64,000 nucleotides of DNA from Euglena gracilis (taxonomy: Eukaryota; Euglenida; Euglenophyceae; Euglenales): positions 76,608,192 to 76,672,191 of the forward strand of contig CP154956.1 of the NCBI GenBank assembly GCA_039621445.1, read 5' to 3'. The position numbers and the translations under genes were made by a program. Shown here one piece after another: positions 32,385 through 45,580 of the stretch. The number at the start of each line of letters is the position of its first letter. Position 1 is the stretch's first letter. The notes below the pieces were generated by a model, which was not told the origin of the DNA, did not search any database, and saw only the letters and a program-made list of their open reading frames with translations.

Positions 32385-34150
32385 AAAAAGGGGGGAAAGG
32401 AATGGTGAAAAGGGCCTGAAGTGGTTGCCTGGGGAGGGGGAGGTCCCATTCTATGCCCCTTCACAGATGCAGGTGGACCCCATCACAGGGCTGAGGCCCT
32501 GGGAAAAATGACGGGAGTTTCCTCGTCATTGGTTTCATTTTTTTTATTTCTCCCCCTGAAGTTTTCATTCGCCACCACACCCTGGTTTGGGTGAGGCTGG
32601 TGTGGGCAATCGAGGACATTTCATTGCCCCTGTTGATTTTTTGCCATTTTCCATTGAACTCCCGTGAAAGGATTTCAAAGGGGAATGAAGGATTCTCGTG
32701 GCTAGGGGGAAACCAGCCGGGAATCTTATTTTTTATACGGGTGGGTGTTTTCCAATCAAAGGATCCCACCCCGGAACGGGAAGGGATATTGCCAACAACA
32801 ACAAAAGCAAAACGTTGAAAGAGTGCACGATTGCCACCCGTTTTGTTTATGTTGTTGTGGGTGGATTCCGGTTTGGAAGTTTCACCAAAATTTCTTAAAG
32901 AGGACAAACCACCAGAAGCACAACCGTGGGTTTGTTCTCTTGACAGCCTCCTCCAAGTATTGGAGGGGGGGGGTAATTGGCAATGTGGATTTGAGATTGC
33001 CCTGTCGGTTTGGCTGGGCTAAGCCACATTGCTAAATTTTGGGTGTGCATGGTTTGCCACCACACCAAGGGGAGGCAAACCGGTACCCAAGGAAGACGCC
33101 GAAGCCCAACACCCCGAACTTCGACGAGGCGTTTGGCTCTGGCAACCATCACTATCCGTTTCGTTCACCTACTCAGGACGGATTATCAATTTGAAGTCTG
33201 GGACTCTGAATTGGATGAACTGAAGACGGCGTTCAAACTATTTCAAGGAGTTGGTTTCTGGTATTGGTGTACGAGGAGCATGTGGAGTGAACGAGTGGAG
33301 ATGGTAATTTTATCGACCTACCCATGCCACTCGCTAGCCTGACCTCGTCACCACACACTTATTGTTAGCATCGAAAGAGGAATCTGTGATTTTTCATTTC
33401 TCCCCTCTCACGGGTCGGTGGCACTCGTGGGGGGGTCCCTTTCTCCAATCGGTTTGATTGGGTATTTTATCATACCCCCACCTTTGGGCAAGTGAGGCCC
33501 GAAGCCCCGGTCGGCTTGGTCGGGGGGGGGGGGGGCTATGTCATTTCTTCCAAAAAAAGTAGTGAATTGTCTTCTTCAACCTCCCAGCCGGGGGGGGGGG
33601 CAAGGCAAGCCCTCTCTTTGCCTGGGGGGGGGGGCGGTTGCCCCAGGCTTTCCCCCCGGGGGGGTCAGGGGGAGGCCTCCCTTTGCCGGGGGGGGGGGGT
33701 TGCCCAAAGCTTTCCCCCGGGCGGGGGGGGGCAAGTCAAGCCCTCCTCTCACCGGGGGGGGGGGGGCAATCTTTTCCCCAAGGCCTTCCCCTCGGGGGGG
33801 GGGGCTGATTTTCACCTATCACCGAAAGGATTTTTGGTGATAATGGACCCTCCGTTCCCTTCACGGTTGGGAATACCGTGGGGGGGGGGCTGATTCTGAT
33901 CCATTCAAAAAGGATTTTTTGTGGTGTTGGACCCCCATTTCCTTCCACGGTGGTGAGAACCGTGGGGGGGGGGGCTCGGTGTGGTGGAACGGGATCTATG
34001 GGTTATAGATTCCTCCTCACCGTTACGCCACCGCCTATTCACATTGCCGAACAATGTTGTCGCAATTGCGTTACAAAATTCAAAGTGTCTTTCATTCCCA
34101 TCCCAAGGAAAGCGAGAAGGAGGGGGGGTGAAACCCCCGACTTTCGTCGC
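32385..34150 (+). other. Element 1 3' untranslated region with G-run array
   Basis: No convincing reading frame. Bases about 33525-33885 are a tandem array of ~60-bp units, each a G-run of 8-12 followed by 'caaggcaagccctc' or 'ttgcccaaagctttccccc'. The G-run/C-run pairs can fold back or form quadruplexes. A similarly G/C-run-rich array occupies the equivalent place downstream of element 4 pol (61440-61880). Confidence 0.6.
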
Positions 34151-34161
34151 AAGGGGGGGAG
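34151..34161 (+). promoter_or_regulatory. Element 1 polypurine tract
   Basis: AAGGGGGGGAG immediately before the TG of the 3' LTR, the expected primer for plus-strand synthesis. Confidence 0.75.
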
Positions 34162-35223
34162 TGACGACCGTTTGAGGTCGACCGCCGGGCGGCGGAGTTT
34201 TTCCCTTTTAGAAGGCCTTTTGAGGGCGGTTTTGCTCTAATTTTAAGGCTTTCTAAAGATTTCCATTAAAATTCCCTCTCCTAGGGCGCCCATGGTTTGG
34301 TTGTGCAAGGAGAGAGAATGAGTGATGCTAGGTATTCCCAAATGGTGATTTTGGGTCTATTTAGCATATTTTTAAGCTTTTTATGCATTTTTCCTTTGGT
34401 TTTAAGGGAAAATGTTGGATTTGGTGAGAGCGCTTGCAAGCGCTTGGAACAGAATTTTAAGAGATTGGCGCCTGAGTTCCTGAAGTTTTTGCAGGGGTTT
34501 GCAATGCTCAATAATGATGGAATTCAGCATAATTTATCAAAATCAAGGGGGGAAACCTTGATTTTGACTTGGGTTGGTTGATTTTGATGCAATGGGCAAG
34601 GATTTGGGATTTGAGAGCGCTGCCCATCAGGGGCATCAAAATCATATTTTCTTTCACAGGGTTTTCCTCTTTACCTTTCACACCATTGTACTTGTTGTGG
34701 CAAATACATCGAATTACAATCAAGAATTGAGTTTGGAATTTGAAATTGCAATGGAAGATCAACAAAACAATCAATCATTTGAAGAAGGTGAGGTTTGTCT
34801 TCCCCCCACCTCATCTGTGGGAAAAGGGGCAGGGGGGTGGGACTCCTCAATTCAGGCAACCACTGGCCAAATTTCACCCCAAAACCCCCTTTTTGGCCCA
34901 GAAACTGTGAGAAATGACACCCAGGGGGGGGTGTTGGCTCTCACTGGTACAGCTGAGCAGGGAGGGGTTGAAACCCCAAAGGCACCCCCCTTGGAGATCC
35001 CAGTGACACCCCCCTCAGGGGTCGGGGAGGGTCCACTGGGAGGTTCCTCCTTGGAAATGATGGCCCAGTTTCGGCCACAGGGGGGGCCAGAATGGGAAAA
35101 AATTTCCGACACAAGTCGGCTCGAGGAGCCAAAAAACGATCCTACGCCGGAAACTGGCCCGGGGCGGGGGTTTCCGCTTCACCCCAGTGCTGCCGGGGGA
35201 CATGGCAGAACGGGTGTGAAACA
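34162..35223 (+). repeat. Element 1 3' LTR
   Basis: TGACGACCGT...GTGTGAAACA, 1062 bp. It carries the same open frame as the 5' LTR (ATG at 34751), which here runs in frame into the Gag of element 2. Confidence 0.9.
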
Positions 35224-37492
35224 CCGGGCGAAGGTGAAGGAGGCGGAAGACAACGCCGCGGCCGCGGTGATGGCGATGAAGAGCGGCGTACCGACGAGTG
35301 GACTCACCGAGCTGGTGGAGGTGGCGCACCTCAAGGCCGCCGTGCAGGAGCTGCTGCAAGAGAAGGAGCGGCAGCGGGCCGAGAACGTCCAGCTGCAGGG
35401 GAAGCTCAACGCCGTCGAGATGCAGATGGCCGCCTTCACCGCCAAGGTGGAGGCGACTGCGGTGGCGCAGGGCAAGGCAGTGGAGGTGACGCCGCGCCTG
35501 GTGGAGCAGCTGCAGTATCAGCAGGCCGAGAACGCATGGCTGAAGGAGCAGGTCAAGTTCCTGGTGGTGCAGGTGTCCTCCCTCACCACCAAGGTGGAGG
35601 CAGCCGCGGCCAGGGAGCCAAAGGCCGCTGAGCTGCCGCCGGTGATCGTGGGGAGGATTCAGAAGGTGGAGACGGAGATCCAGAAGGTGGGAGCCCAAGC
35701 CCAAGGGCTGACCGTGGCCGTGCAACGGCTCGCCGCGGACAGCCCCAGTGACAAGATCCGGGTGGTGGAGGCCGAAGTGCAGAAGGTGAACGCCCAGACG
35801 CAGGCCGTGGTGATGGCCGTGCAGCGGCTGGACCAGATCGTCTCGAAGGTGATCGTATCCTCCCAAGCCAAGGCGGTGCCGGCCATGCCCGCCAAGGCTC
35901 CGCCACCCCCGGCTGAGCAGCAGCCGGAACCGGTGGCCCGGCAGCAACCAGTGCCAGAGGTGAGAACGGTCCAGATGGAGAAGCCCATGCAGGAGGAGTC
36001 CGTGGTGCAGGAGAAGCCGTCGTCCACCCTCCGACCAGCTCTCCGGCTGGTCCGGAAGCAGGCCGCGGCGGGAGGGGGCGGGGTGCCGTCCCTCTCCATC
36101 GCCCGCCTGACCACGCCGTCCGCCGTCCCCGTCGCCAGCGCGTCCGCGGTGCGAGAGGTCCGCATCGCCCCGGTGCAGGCCCAGCCAGCGGCCCTGCACT
36201 TCCTCCCGGCGCCGCTGGTGGACTCCGTCATCGGCCTCCACCCGGGCCGGTTCTCCGGGCATCCGGAGGACTGGCCGCAGTGGCGGAGGCGATGGCTCCT
36301 GTTCCTTCGGGAACTCGAGCAGGCGTGGCCGTCCATCACGTCAGCTCAGCGCCTCGCCATGTTCCGCGCGGCTTTGGACGAGGCCACGGTGCTGATGCTG
36401 GACGAGGAGATCGAGACCAAAGGAGAGGTGGAGTATGCCGTGCTGTTCGCGGAGGTGGACCTGGCGAACGGCGGCGAGGACAAGGAGGTCCTGCGGCGGC
36501 GAATGAGGAAGCTGAAGCTGGTGACGAGCGGGAAGCTGACCGAGAAGTCCTGGAGGGAGTACTACGCGCAGATGGCGTCCATGGCGAGGCAGGTGGGCAT
36601 GGAGGAGGAGGAGCTGGGGAAGCTCCTCGTGGAGGCCATGCCCCTCCACCCCTGGCGCCGGAAGGTGGCGCAGGAGGAGGACAAGCGGGTGGATCACCGG
36701 TCCATCGTGCTGGAGGGCCTGCCGATGGACGCGACGGTGGAGGAGGTGAAGGAGATGATCAAGCAAGAGACCACGGTGCCCCCCGCCTCGGTGCGGAAGG
36801 CGGGGCGCCGCTTCGTGGTGGTGCCAGTGGGCGACGAGCACCGCACCCTGGTGAAGGCAGTGTACGACCGCCAGCGGCTCGAGGGCGGCAGCATCGTCAC
36901 GGTGACGGCCGACTCGTGCGACCTACCGGCGAAGGACATCCACAACCTCATGGTGAGATGGCTGCGGATGGAGGCGAAGATGGCTCCCGAGAAGGAGAAG
37001 GAGATCCCGGAGAAGCGGCCGGTACCACGGTGGCAGCGGGACGTGGAGGTCGACGACACCACCGAGGAGCCGTACATCCAGGAGGTGGAGAAGACGAACG
37101 TGCCGCCGAAGAAGGAGAAGCAAGCGCAGCAACCACGTCCGCCGACGCCGCCGGTGCCCACGCCCCAAGGCAAGGGACAAGGCCAAGGGGGACGTGGGTA
37201 CCCGGAGCAGTGGTCATCGAGCCCATGGACGAGTGAAGAAGGAAAAGGAAAGGGTGGATACCAAGCCGAGCAGTGGTCATCGAGTGCATGGCAAGGAAAT
37301 GAAGGAAAACGAAAAGGTGGTGGGTACCAAGGCGAGCAGTGGACATCGAATGCCCCAAGGCAAGATGAAGGCAAAGGAAAAGGCAAGGCGAAGGGTGGAG
37401 CCAAAGGAGATCAAGGCAAAGGAAAGTCCAAGGGCAAAGGCAAGGACGGCAAGAGCAACGTCTCGGCCGTCCAGGAGCAGTATCATGAGTGA
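35224..37492 (+). CDS. Element 2 Gag, C-terminal part, copy 1
   Basis: A very GC-rich frame, open from the LTR boundary to TGA 37490-37492. Order: coiled coil (about 35224-35870), Pro-rich linker, capsid-like core (about 36238-36600, 'FSGHPEDWPQWRRRWLLFL'), RRM-like segment (about 36691-36915, 'SIVLEGLPMDATVEEVKEM', then 'RFVVVPVGD'), charged region, and a Gly/Lys/aromatic tail with three GY-x-x-EQW repeats. There is no CCHC knuckle; the basic tail probably replaces it for RNA binding. Because the upstream LTR frame joins in phase, a 914-residue LTR-Gag fusion is open from 34751. Long minus-strand frames here mirror the codon bias. Confidence 0.75.
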
Positions 37493-37632
37493 CGGGGCCG
37501 CCCAGGCCCCAGGGATGGGGGTCTGGGCCGGCCGTCAAATCCCAACGCCAGCGTGAGCGTGCGGCAATCACCCAAGAGCCCTGCACGCCCCCCACACCCA
37601 GCAAGCCCCAAATATTCCCAAGGAGGGGAGAG

Positions 37633-38039
37633 TGTGTACCAGGCAGCATGAACATGGCACTGTGCATTGCAGCAATCTGCAGAATGTACAGTGGCATGCC
37701 AGATAGTATCAGAATTAGGAATGGCCTATCCTATCTCGGATCTGCCTTCTCTTTTCACAGGTGGTATTATTTTATTCCATTCTGGTCTTTGATTCAAGAC
37801 TTGAGTTTCAAGTTGGATTTTTCTGATTTGAAGTCCTGAAAGGACAGCCAAGAACTTGGCATCGATTTCCGTAGCCCATAGGGCTCCTCCACCTGCCTTG
37901 TGCTCTGCATAAGCCCAAAGGCAATAAAAACTAATAGTTAAGTGAAAGACTTTCTTTTTGTTACTCTCCTGGTTCTGTTCCCACGGGAGGGTGTAAGTAG
38001 GCCGACAGGCAGTGGGAATAGAGTCAGGGGACGTACACT
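37633..38039 (+). repeat. Element 3 LTR, in duplicated block copy 1
   Basis: TGTGTACCAG...GTACACT, 407 bp, with a possible polyadenylation signal (caataaaa at about 37920). Identical in layout to the LTRs at 45721 and 54133, and preceded by GAGAG like the second copy. Confidence 0.85.
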
Positions 38040-38050
38040 TGGTAGCAGAG
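38040..38050 (+). promoter_or_regulatory. Element 3 primer-binding site, copy 1
   Basis: TGGTAGCAGAG directly after the LTR; initiator-Met type. Confidence 0.8.
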
Positions 38051-38281
38051 TCGGTTCCTTTCCTACGCCCCTTCTCCCCCCCATCTAAACAGGTGACTCC
38101 AAACAGTGAGTGGTGCTGAGCCTATAGGCCACAAAGCATCCACGAGCTTTTTGGAGCCAACTTCTAAGCAAAGGTACGAGCTTCAGGAGGCTCTGGGCAG
38201 TATACGCTGCCACATCCTTCTAAGTTTGTTCCTTTGCTTACCTTTTGGGGTTTGATTGTGTTTGTTTCTGCAAATAAAACT

Positions 38282-40660
38282 ATGCAGAGCTCAAGCACCA
38301 ACACACTCATTGATTACCAGGAATTGGTTGGTTCTTTGAGAAGCAATTGTTATGCATTATTACAAGCGGAGTATAGGCTCCTAGAAGCTTGTTCACCCCT
38401 ATCGGGGGACACATTCAGCTCTATCGAGCATTCCCGCATCCAAGGTGTGCCACACTCCATGGTTGCCTTCCCTAGCTCTATTGAGCAACCCCCCACCCTG
38501 TTTTCCAGCTCTATTGAGCATCCCCCCACCCCATTGGTTTCCAGCTCTATCGAGCATCCCCCCACCCCAGTGTTTTCCAGCTCTTTTGAGCACACCCCCA
38601 CCCCAGTTTTCAGCTCTATTGAGCATCCCCTTACCATACTTTTCAGCTCTATCGAGCACTCCCCCACCCCGTTTTCCAGCTCTATTGAGCATTCCCCCCA
38701 CAGCTCTATCGAGCAACCCCCCACCCAATGGGTGCCACACCTAACGGTGTCCAGCTCTATCGAGCATCCCCCCACAGTGGCCAGCTCTATCGAGCAATTA
38801 CCTCCAACCCCCAGCTCTATAGAGCATTCCCCCACCGTTCCCAGCTCTATCGAGCATTCCAACACCCAAAGGGTGCAATACCTAACGGTATCAAGCTCCA
38901 TCGAGCATCTCCCCACTCAGGAGTTTCCACACCTAACGGTGTTTGATTTAGGCGATAACCCCGCTGCGCAATGGGTGCAACGCATATCGGCGTGTGGCTC
39001 TATCGAGCAACCCAGCGCCCAGTGTGATTGTCAACCTTTGCTGCAAAGTTAGGCACCTTGTGGTAACTCTTTGCATCAGGATGTTGCAACGGTGCCTACA
39101 GGCACAATTGGCAAACAACCCACTGATGTGGTTTACCGCACGCTGCCAAAGGAGGCATTTTTGCACATGCAACATAGTTTGCAAAAGTTGATTACAAAAT
39201 TGGAGCCAATAACGGCACTTTTTGAGCACAAAAATCCTGATATGGGAGCTTTTGTTACGTTGGAGCAGTTCACTGCATTCCAGGAAGCGCAACAGCGCAT
39301 TATGCAACTGAGCCGTGAATCGGCAAATTTTCACCATACGCACACCCAACGTGGTGAAGGTTTCGCTTCCAGCACTTATGTGCAGCAATTGGAGGAAAGA
39401 CTTTCCCGGTCGGAGCGAAACTCATGCAGGTGTGGTGAAAATTCTGCTGAAATAACAAGTTTTTACGCCCATATCGCGAATATCGCAAGCAGGCAGGATG
39501 CGTTCCACCAACGGTGGCAGAATAATGTTGTTGACATCCAAACCGCAATTGCGGAGTTTCAGAACCGCAATGCGGTACCATGTTCGCATAATTTAGAATT
39601 TCAGCGATTTTCTGCAGATATGCGTGATGAAAATCACCAAGTCAAGAAAAATTTTTGTGAAGGTCCGATACGGACCGAGGAAACAGTGAATCAGCAAGTC
39701 AAAAACTTGCAGAAAGATTTCGCAGCGCTATCCGCGCAAGTTTCGGTGTTTTTGGAACAGCCAATGGCTGAAAACGTTCGGAATCCGCAAAATACCCCTC
39801 CTTCCAAACCACCTCCACAACTGGAGCCTATTTCCGAAGCGGTGCACACTCTAGCTGTGCGACTACGGGAATTGGAAAGTGGTTTTGGAAAAATTTCGCA
39901 AGATTTCCGGTCTTTTTCTGACAAAATCCCTCTTCTGGACGATATGTCCAAACACCGCAGGCGTATTAAGCGTTTGCAGGAAGATATTGGTGCAATCACC
40001 GATCATCTGAAAATTCTCGATGATTTGGAGAAAAATTTTGGTGACTTTACAGAAAATTTGGATCAAGTACACGCACAATTGCGTTTATTACAACAAAAAC
40101 CCGATACGGGTGTTGTAGGCACACTTGCCGCAGATTCCAGCTCCAAAAGCGCCAATAGCGCACCTGTGGCGGAGCCTATTGGCACATTGCCACAAAATTA
40201 CGATTCTGCTCATGCAGTGGTCCCTCCCCCAGCGGTACCAGTCCCAATGGACCATTTTTTGGATGATGGGGTTGGTTTTCAAGAGAAAGCCAAGCGAAAC
40301 CCTCAAAGAAATCGAAAAATTTGGGAATATGAACTTTGTCGCGGTATGAGCCGCACTCCCGCACATGGTATTGATCCTCAGATGCATCAGCATCACCATT
40401 CGCGCATTCGCGATTCACCAAGTTTGCAAGGTACCTATGGTACACCAAGTGGAATATTGAATGCGCATTCGCAAAATACACCCAAAAGTACACTTGGTGC
40501 AACCACCGAGGTACCCGCGCATGGTGCGGTTTTGCGCCCAGGCCCATCCTCCTTGAATACCACCGAAGGGCCATGGGAGTCTCAGAAAGATATCAAAGGA
40601 ATCATCGCTATCGCGAAAAAGGTGAAAGCCCCAATGGGACTGTTACCCAACAACATTTAA
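38282..40660 (+). pseudogene. Element 3 Gag, copy 1 (stop-broken, truncated at gap)
   Basis: From ATG 38282 the protein begins with a repeat region in which 'SSIEHPPT'-like units recur about 17 times (to about 39010). A TAG at 39050-39052 replaces the Gln codon of copy 2. The frame then continues through coiled-coil-like sequence. Unlike copy 2 it has no frameshift near 39360. In the last ~150 bases before the gap many substitutions and indels appear, and the frame ends at 40660. See copy 2 for domains. Confidence 0.7.
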
Positions 40661-40783
40661 TCAGTTTCTCCTTGATTTGGAATATTATTGGGATCTGAAA
40701 TGATCAACCCACAACGGAAACCCAGATGTGATCAAAATGTGGAATTCGTAGATTGTCTACCAAAAGATGAAAAGTAACGCGCC

Positions 40784-40796
40784 NNNNNNNNNNNNN
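40784..40796. other. Assembly gap (13 N)
   Basis: Thirteen undetermined bases. Sequence just to the left differs from its counterpart at roughly one base in eight, compared with about one in a hundred elsewhere in the block. Confidence 0.99.
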
Positions 40797-42253
40797 TTTT
40801 TTATACGGGTGGGTGTTTTCCAATCAAAGGATCCCACCCCGGAACGGGAAGGGATATTGCCAACAACAACAAAAGCAAAACGTTGAAAGAGTGCATGATT
40901 GCCACCCGTTTTGTTTATGTTGTTGTGGGTGGATTCCGGTTTGGAAGTTTCACCAAAATTTCTTAAAGAGGACAAACCACCGGAAGCACAACCGTGGGTT
41001 TGTTCTCTTGACAGCCTCCTCCAAGTATTGGAGGGGGGGGGTAATTGGCAATGTGGATTTGAGATTGCCCTGTCGGTTTGGCTGGGCTAAGCCACATTGC
41101 TAAATTTTGGGTGTGCATGGTTTGCCACCACACCAAGGGGAGGCAAACCGGTACCCAAGGAAGACGCCGAAGCCCAACACCCCGAACTTCGACGAGGCGT
41201 TTGGCTCTGGCAACCATCACTATCCGTTTCGTTCACCTACTCAGGACGGATTATCAATTTGAAGTCTGGGACTCTGAATTGGATGAACTGAAGACGGCGT
41301 TCAAACTATTTCAAGGAGTTGGTTTCTGGTATTGGTGTACGAGGAGCATGTGGAGTGAACGAGTGGAGATGGTAATTTTATCGACCTACCCATGCCACTC
41401 GCTAGCCTGACCTCGTCACCACACACTTATTGTTAGCATCGAAAGAGGAATCTGTGATTTTTCATTTCTCCCCTCTCACGGGTCGGTGGCACTCGTGGGG
41501 GGGTCCCTTTCTCCAATCGGTTTGATTGGGTATTTTATCATACCCCCACCTTTGGGCAAGTGAGGCCCGAAGCCCCGGTCGGCTTGGTCGGGGGGGGGGG
41601 GGGCTATGTCATTTCTTCCAAAAAAAGTAGTGAATTGTCTTCTTCAACCTCCCAGCCGGGGGGGGGGGCAAGGCAAGCCCTCTCTTTGCCTGGGGGGGGG
41701 GGCGGTTGCCCAAGGCTTTCCCCTCGGGGGGGCAAGGGCAAGGCCTCCCTTTGCCCGGGGGGGGGGGTTGCCCAAAGCTTTCCCCCGGGGGGGGCAATCA
41801 TTTCCCCAAGTCTTTCCCCTCGGGGGGGCAAGTCAAGCCCACCTCTCGCCGGGGGGGGCAATCTTTTCCCCAAGGCCTTCCCCTCGGGGGGGGGGGCTGA
41901 TTTTCACCTATCACCGAAAGGATTTTTGGTGATAATGGACCCTCCGTTCCCTTCACGGTTGGGAATACCGTGGGGGGGGGGCTGATTCTGATCCATTCAA
42001 AAAGGATTTTTTGTGGTGTTGGACCCCCATTTCCTTCCACGGTGGTGAGAACCGTGGGGGGGGGGGCTCGGTGTGGTGGAACGGGATCTATGGGTTATAG
42101 ATTCCTCCTCACCGTTACGCCACCGCCTATTCACATTGCCGAACAATGTTGTCGCAATTGCGTTACAAAATTCAAAGTGTCTTTCATTCCCATCCCAAGG
42201 AAAGCGAGAAGGAGGGGGGGTGAAACCCCCGACTTTCGTCGCAAGGGGGGGAG
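40797..42253 (+). other. Element 1 3' UTR, second copy
   Basis: Matches 32729-34161 including the G-run array (here about 41595-41990, with different run lengths and one more unit) and the polypurine tract at 42243-42253. Confidence 0.85.
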
Positions 42254-43311
42254 TGACGACCGTTTGAGGTCGACCGCCGGGCGGCGGAGTTTTTCCCTTT
42301 TAGAAGGCCTTTTGAGGGCGGTTTTGCTCTAATTTTAAGGCTTTCTAAAGATTTCCATTAAAATTCCCTCTCCTAGGGCGCCCATGGTTTGGTTGTGCAA
42401 GGAGAGAGAATGAGTGATGCTAGGTATTCCCAAATGGTGATTTTGGGTCTATTTAGCATATTTTTAAGCTTTTTATGCATTTTTCCTTTGGTTTTAAGGG
42501 AAAATGTTGGATTTGGTGAGAGCGCTTGCAAGCGCTTGGAACAGAATTTTAAGAGATTGGCGCCTGAGTTCCTGAAGTTTTTGCAGGGGTTTGCAATGCT
42601 CAATAATGATGGAATTCAGCATAATTTATCAAAATCAAGGGGGGAAACCTTGATTTTGACTTGGGTTGGTTGATTTTGATGCAATGGGCAAGGATTTGGG
42701 ATTTGAGAGCGCTGCCCATCAGGGGCATCAAAATCATATTTTCTTTCACAGGGTTTTCCTCTTTACCTTTCACACCATTGTACTTGTTGTGGCAAATACA
42801 TCGAATTACAATCAAGAATTGAGTTTGGAATTTGAAATTGCAATGGAAGATCAACAAAACAATCATTTGAAGAAGGTGAGGTTTGTCTTCCCCCCACCTC
42901 ATCTGTGGGAAAAGGGGCAGGGGGGTGGGACTCCTCAATTCAGGCAACCACTGGCCAAATTTCACCCCAAAACCCCCTTTTTGGCCCAGAAACTGTGAGA
43001 AATGACACCCAGGGGGGGGTGTTGGCTCTCACTGGTACAGCTGAGCAGGGAGGGGTTGAAACCCCAAAGGCACCCCCCTTGGAGATCCCAGTGACACCCC
43101 CCTCAGGGGTCGGGGAGGGTCCACTGGGAGGTTCCTCCTTGGAAATGATGGCCCAGTTTCGGCCACAGGGGGGGCCAGAATGGGAAAAAATTTCCGACAC
43201 AAGTCGGCTCGAGGAGCCAAAAAACGATCCTACGCCGGAAACTGGCCCGGGGCGGGGGTTTCCGCTTCACCCCAGTGCTGCCGGGGGACATGGCAGAACG
43301 GGTGTGAAACA
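42254..43311 (+). repeat. Element 1 3' LTR, second copy
   Basis: TGACGACCGT...GTGTGAAACA. A 4-bp deletion (one 'caat' lost near 42862) breaks the LTR reading frame that is open in the first copy. Confidence 0.88.
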
Positions 43312-45580
43312 CCGGGCGAAGGTGAAGGAGGCGGAAGACAACGCCGCGGCCGCGGTGATGGCGATGAAGAGCGGCGTACCGACGAGTGGACTCACCGAGC
43401 TGGTGGAGGTGGCGCACCTCAAGGCCGCCGTGCAGGAGCTGCTGCAAGAGAAGGAGCGGCAGCGGGCCGAGAACGTCCAGCTGCAGGGGAAGCTCAACGC
43501 CGTCGAGATGCAGATGGCCGCCTTCACCGCCAAGGTGGAGGCGACTGCGGTGGCGCAGGGCAAGGCGGTGGAGGTGACGCCGCGCCTGGTGGAGCAGCTG
43601 CAGTATCAGCAGGCCGAGAACGCATGGCTGAAGGAGCAGGTCAAGTTCCTGGTGGTGCAGGTGTCCTCCCTCACCACCAAGGTGGAGGCAGCCGCGGCCA
43701 GGGAGCCAAAGGCCGCTGAGCTGCCGCCGGTGATCGTGGGGAGGATTCAGAAGGTGGAGACGGAGATCCAGAAGGTGGGAGCCCAAGCCCAAGGGCTGAC
43801 CGTGGCCGTGCAACGGCTCGCCGCGGACAGCCCCAGTGACAAGATCCGGGTGGTGGAGGCCGAAGTGCAGAAGGTGAACGTCCAGACGCAGGCCGTGGTG
43901 ATGGCCGTGCAGCGGCTGGACCAGATCGTCTCGAAGGTGATCGTATCCTCCCAAGCCAAGGCGGTGCCGGCCATGCCCGCCAAGGCTCCGCCACCCCCGG
44001 CTGAGCAGCAGCCGGAACCGGTGGCCCGGCAGCAACCAGTGCCAGAGGTGAGAACGGTCCAGATGGAGAAGCCCATGCAGGAGGAGTCCGTGGTGCAGGA
44101 GAAGCCGTCGTCCACCCTCCGACCAGCTCTCCGGCTGGTCCGGAAGCAGGCCGCGGCGGGAGGGGGCGGGGTGCCGTCCCTCTCCATCGCCCGCCTGACC
44201 ACGCCGTCCGCCGTCCCCGTCGCCAGCGCGTCCGCGGTGCGAGAGGTCCGCATCGCCCCGGTGCAGGCCCAGCCAGCGGCCCTGCACTTCCTCCCGGCGC
44301 CGCTGGTGGACTCCGTCATCGGCCTCCACCCGGGCCGGTTCTCCGGGCATCCGGAGGACTGGCCGCAGTGGCGGAGGCGATGGCTCCTGTTCCTTCGGGA
44401 ACTCGAGCAGGCGTGGCCGTCCATCACGTCAGCTCAGCGCCTCGCCATGTTCCGCGCGGCTTTGGACGAGGCCACGGTGCTGATGCTGGACGAGGAGATC
44501 GAGACCAAAGGAGAGGTGGAGTATGCCGTGCTGTTCGCGGAGGTGGACCTGGCGAACGGCGGCGAGGACAAGGAGGTCCTGCGGCGGCGAATGAGGAAGC
44601 TGAAGCTGGTGACGAGCGGGAAGCTGACCGAGAAGTCCTGGAGGGAGTACTACGCGCAGATGGCGTCCATGGCGAGGCAGGTGGGCATGGAGGAGGAGGA
44701 GCTGGGGAAGCTCCTCGTGGAGGCCATGCCCCTCCACCCCTGGCGCCGGAAGGTGGCGCAGGAGGAGGACAAGCGGGTGGATCACCGGTCCATCGTGCTG
44801 GAGGGCCTGCCGATGGACGCGACGGTGGAGGAGGTGAAGGAGATGATCAAGCAAGAGACCACGGTTGCCCAGGCCTCGGTGCGGAAGGCGGGGCGCCGCT
44901 TCGTGGTGGTGCCAGTGGGCGACGAGCACCGCACCCTGGTGAAGGCAGTGTACGACCGCCAGCGGCTCGAGGGCGGCAGCATCGTCACGGTGACGGCCGA
45001 CTCGTGCGACCTACCGGCGAAGGACATCCACAACCTCATGGTGAGATGGCTGCGGATGGAGGCGAAGATGGCTCCCGAGAAGGAGAAGGAGATCCCGGAG
45101 AAGCGGCCGGTACCACGGTGGCAGCGGGACGTGGAGGTCGACGACACCACCGAGGAGCCGTACATCCAGGAGGTGGAGAAGACGAACGTGCCGCCGAAGA
45201 AGGAGAAGCAAGCGCAGCAACCACGTCCGCCGACGCCGCCGGTGCCCACGCCCCAAGGCAAGGGACAAGGCCAAGGGGGACGTGGGTACCCGGAGCAGTG
45301 GTCATCGAGCCCATGGACGAGTGAAGAAGGAAAAGGAAAGGGTGGATACCAAGCCGAGCAGTGGTCATCGAGTGCATGGCAAGGAAATGAAGGAAAACGA
45401 AAAGGTGGTGGGTACCAAGGCGAGCAGTGGACATCGAATGCCCCAAGGCAAGATGAAGGCAAAGGAAAAGGCAAGGCGAAGGGTGGAGCCAAAGGAGATC
45501 AAGGCAAAGGAAAGTCCAAGGGCAAAGGCAAGGACGGCAAGAGCAACGTCTCGGCCGTCCAGGAGCAGTATCATGAGTGA
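43312..45580 (+). CDS. Element 2 Gag, C-terminal part, copy 2
   Basis: Same domains as copy 1: coiled coil, capsid-like core (about 44326-44690), RRM-like (about 44779-45003), Gly/Lys tail with three GY-x-x-EQW repeats. A handful of residue differences exist, e.g. VAQ for VPP in the RRM-like segment. It ends at TGA 45578-45580. The frame after that stop stays open up to the element 3 insertion, and in phase with Pol at 54543. Confidence 0.75.

Larger units (their letters stand above)
22176..35223 (+). mobile_element. Element 1: Ty3/gypsy LTR retrotransposon with methyltransferase
   Basis: A 13-kb element with direct LTRs (TG...CA), a primer-binding site after the 5' LTR and a polypurine tract before the 3' LTR. 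Its coding order is Gag, cytosine methyltransferase, protease, RT, RNase H, integrase, chromodomain. RT-before-integrase order and the chromodomain place it in Ty3/gypsy, chromovirus-like. Gag and pol are broken by frameshifts and stops, so this copy is probably not autonomous unless some are sequence errors. It sits inside the gag of element 2. Flanking ccag and ccgg match at only 3 of 4 positions, so a target duplication is not secure. Confidence 0.85.
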
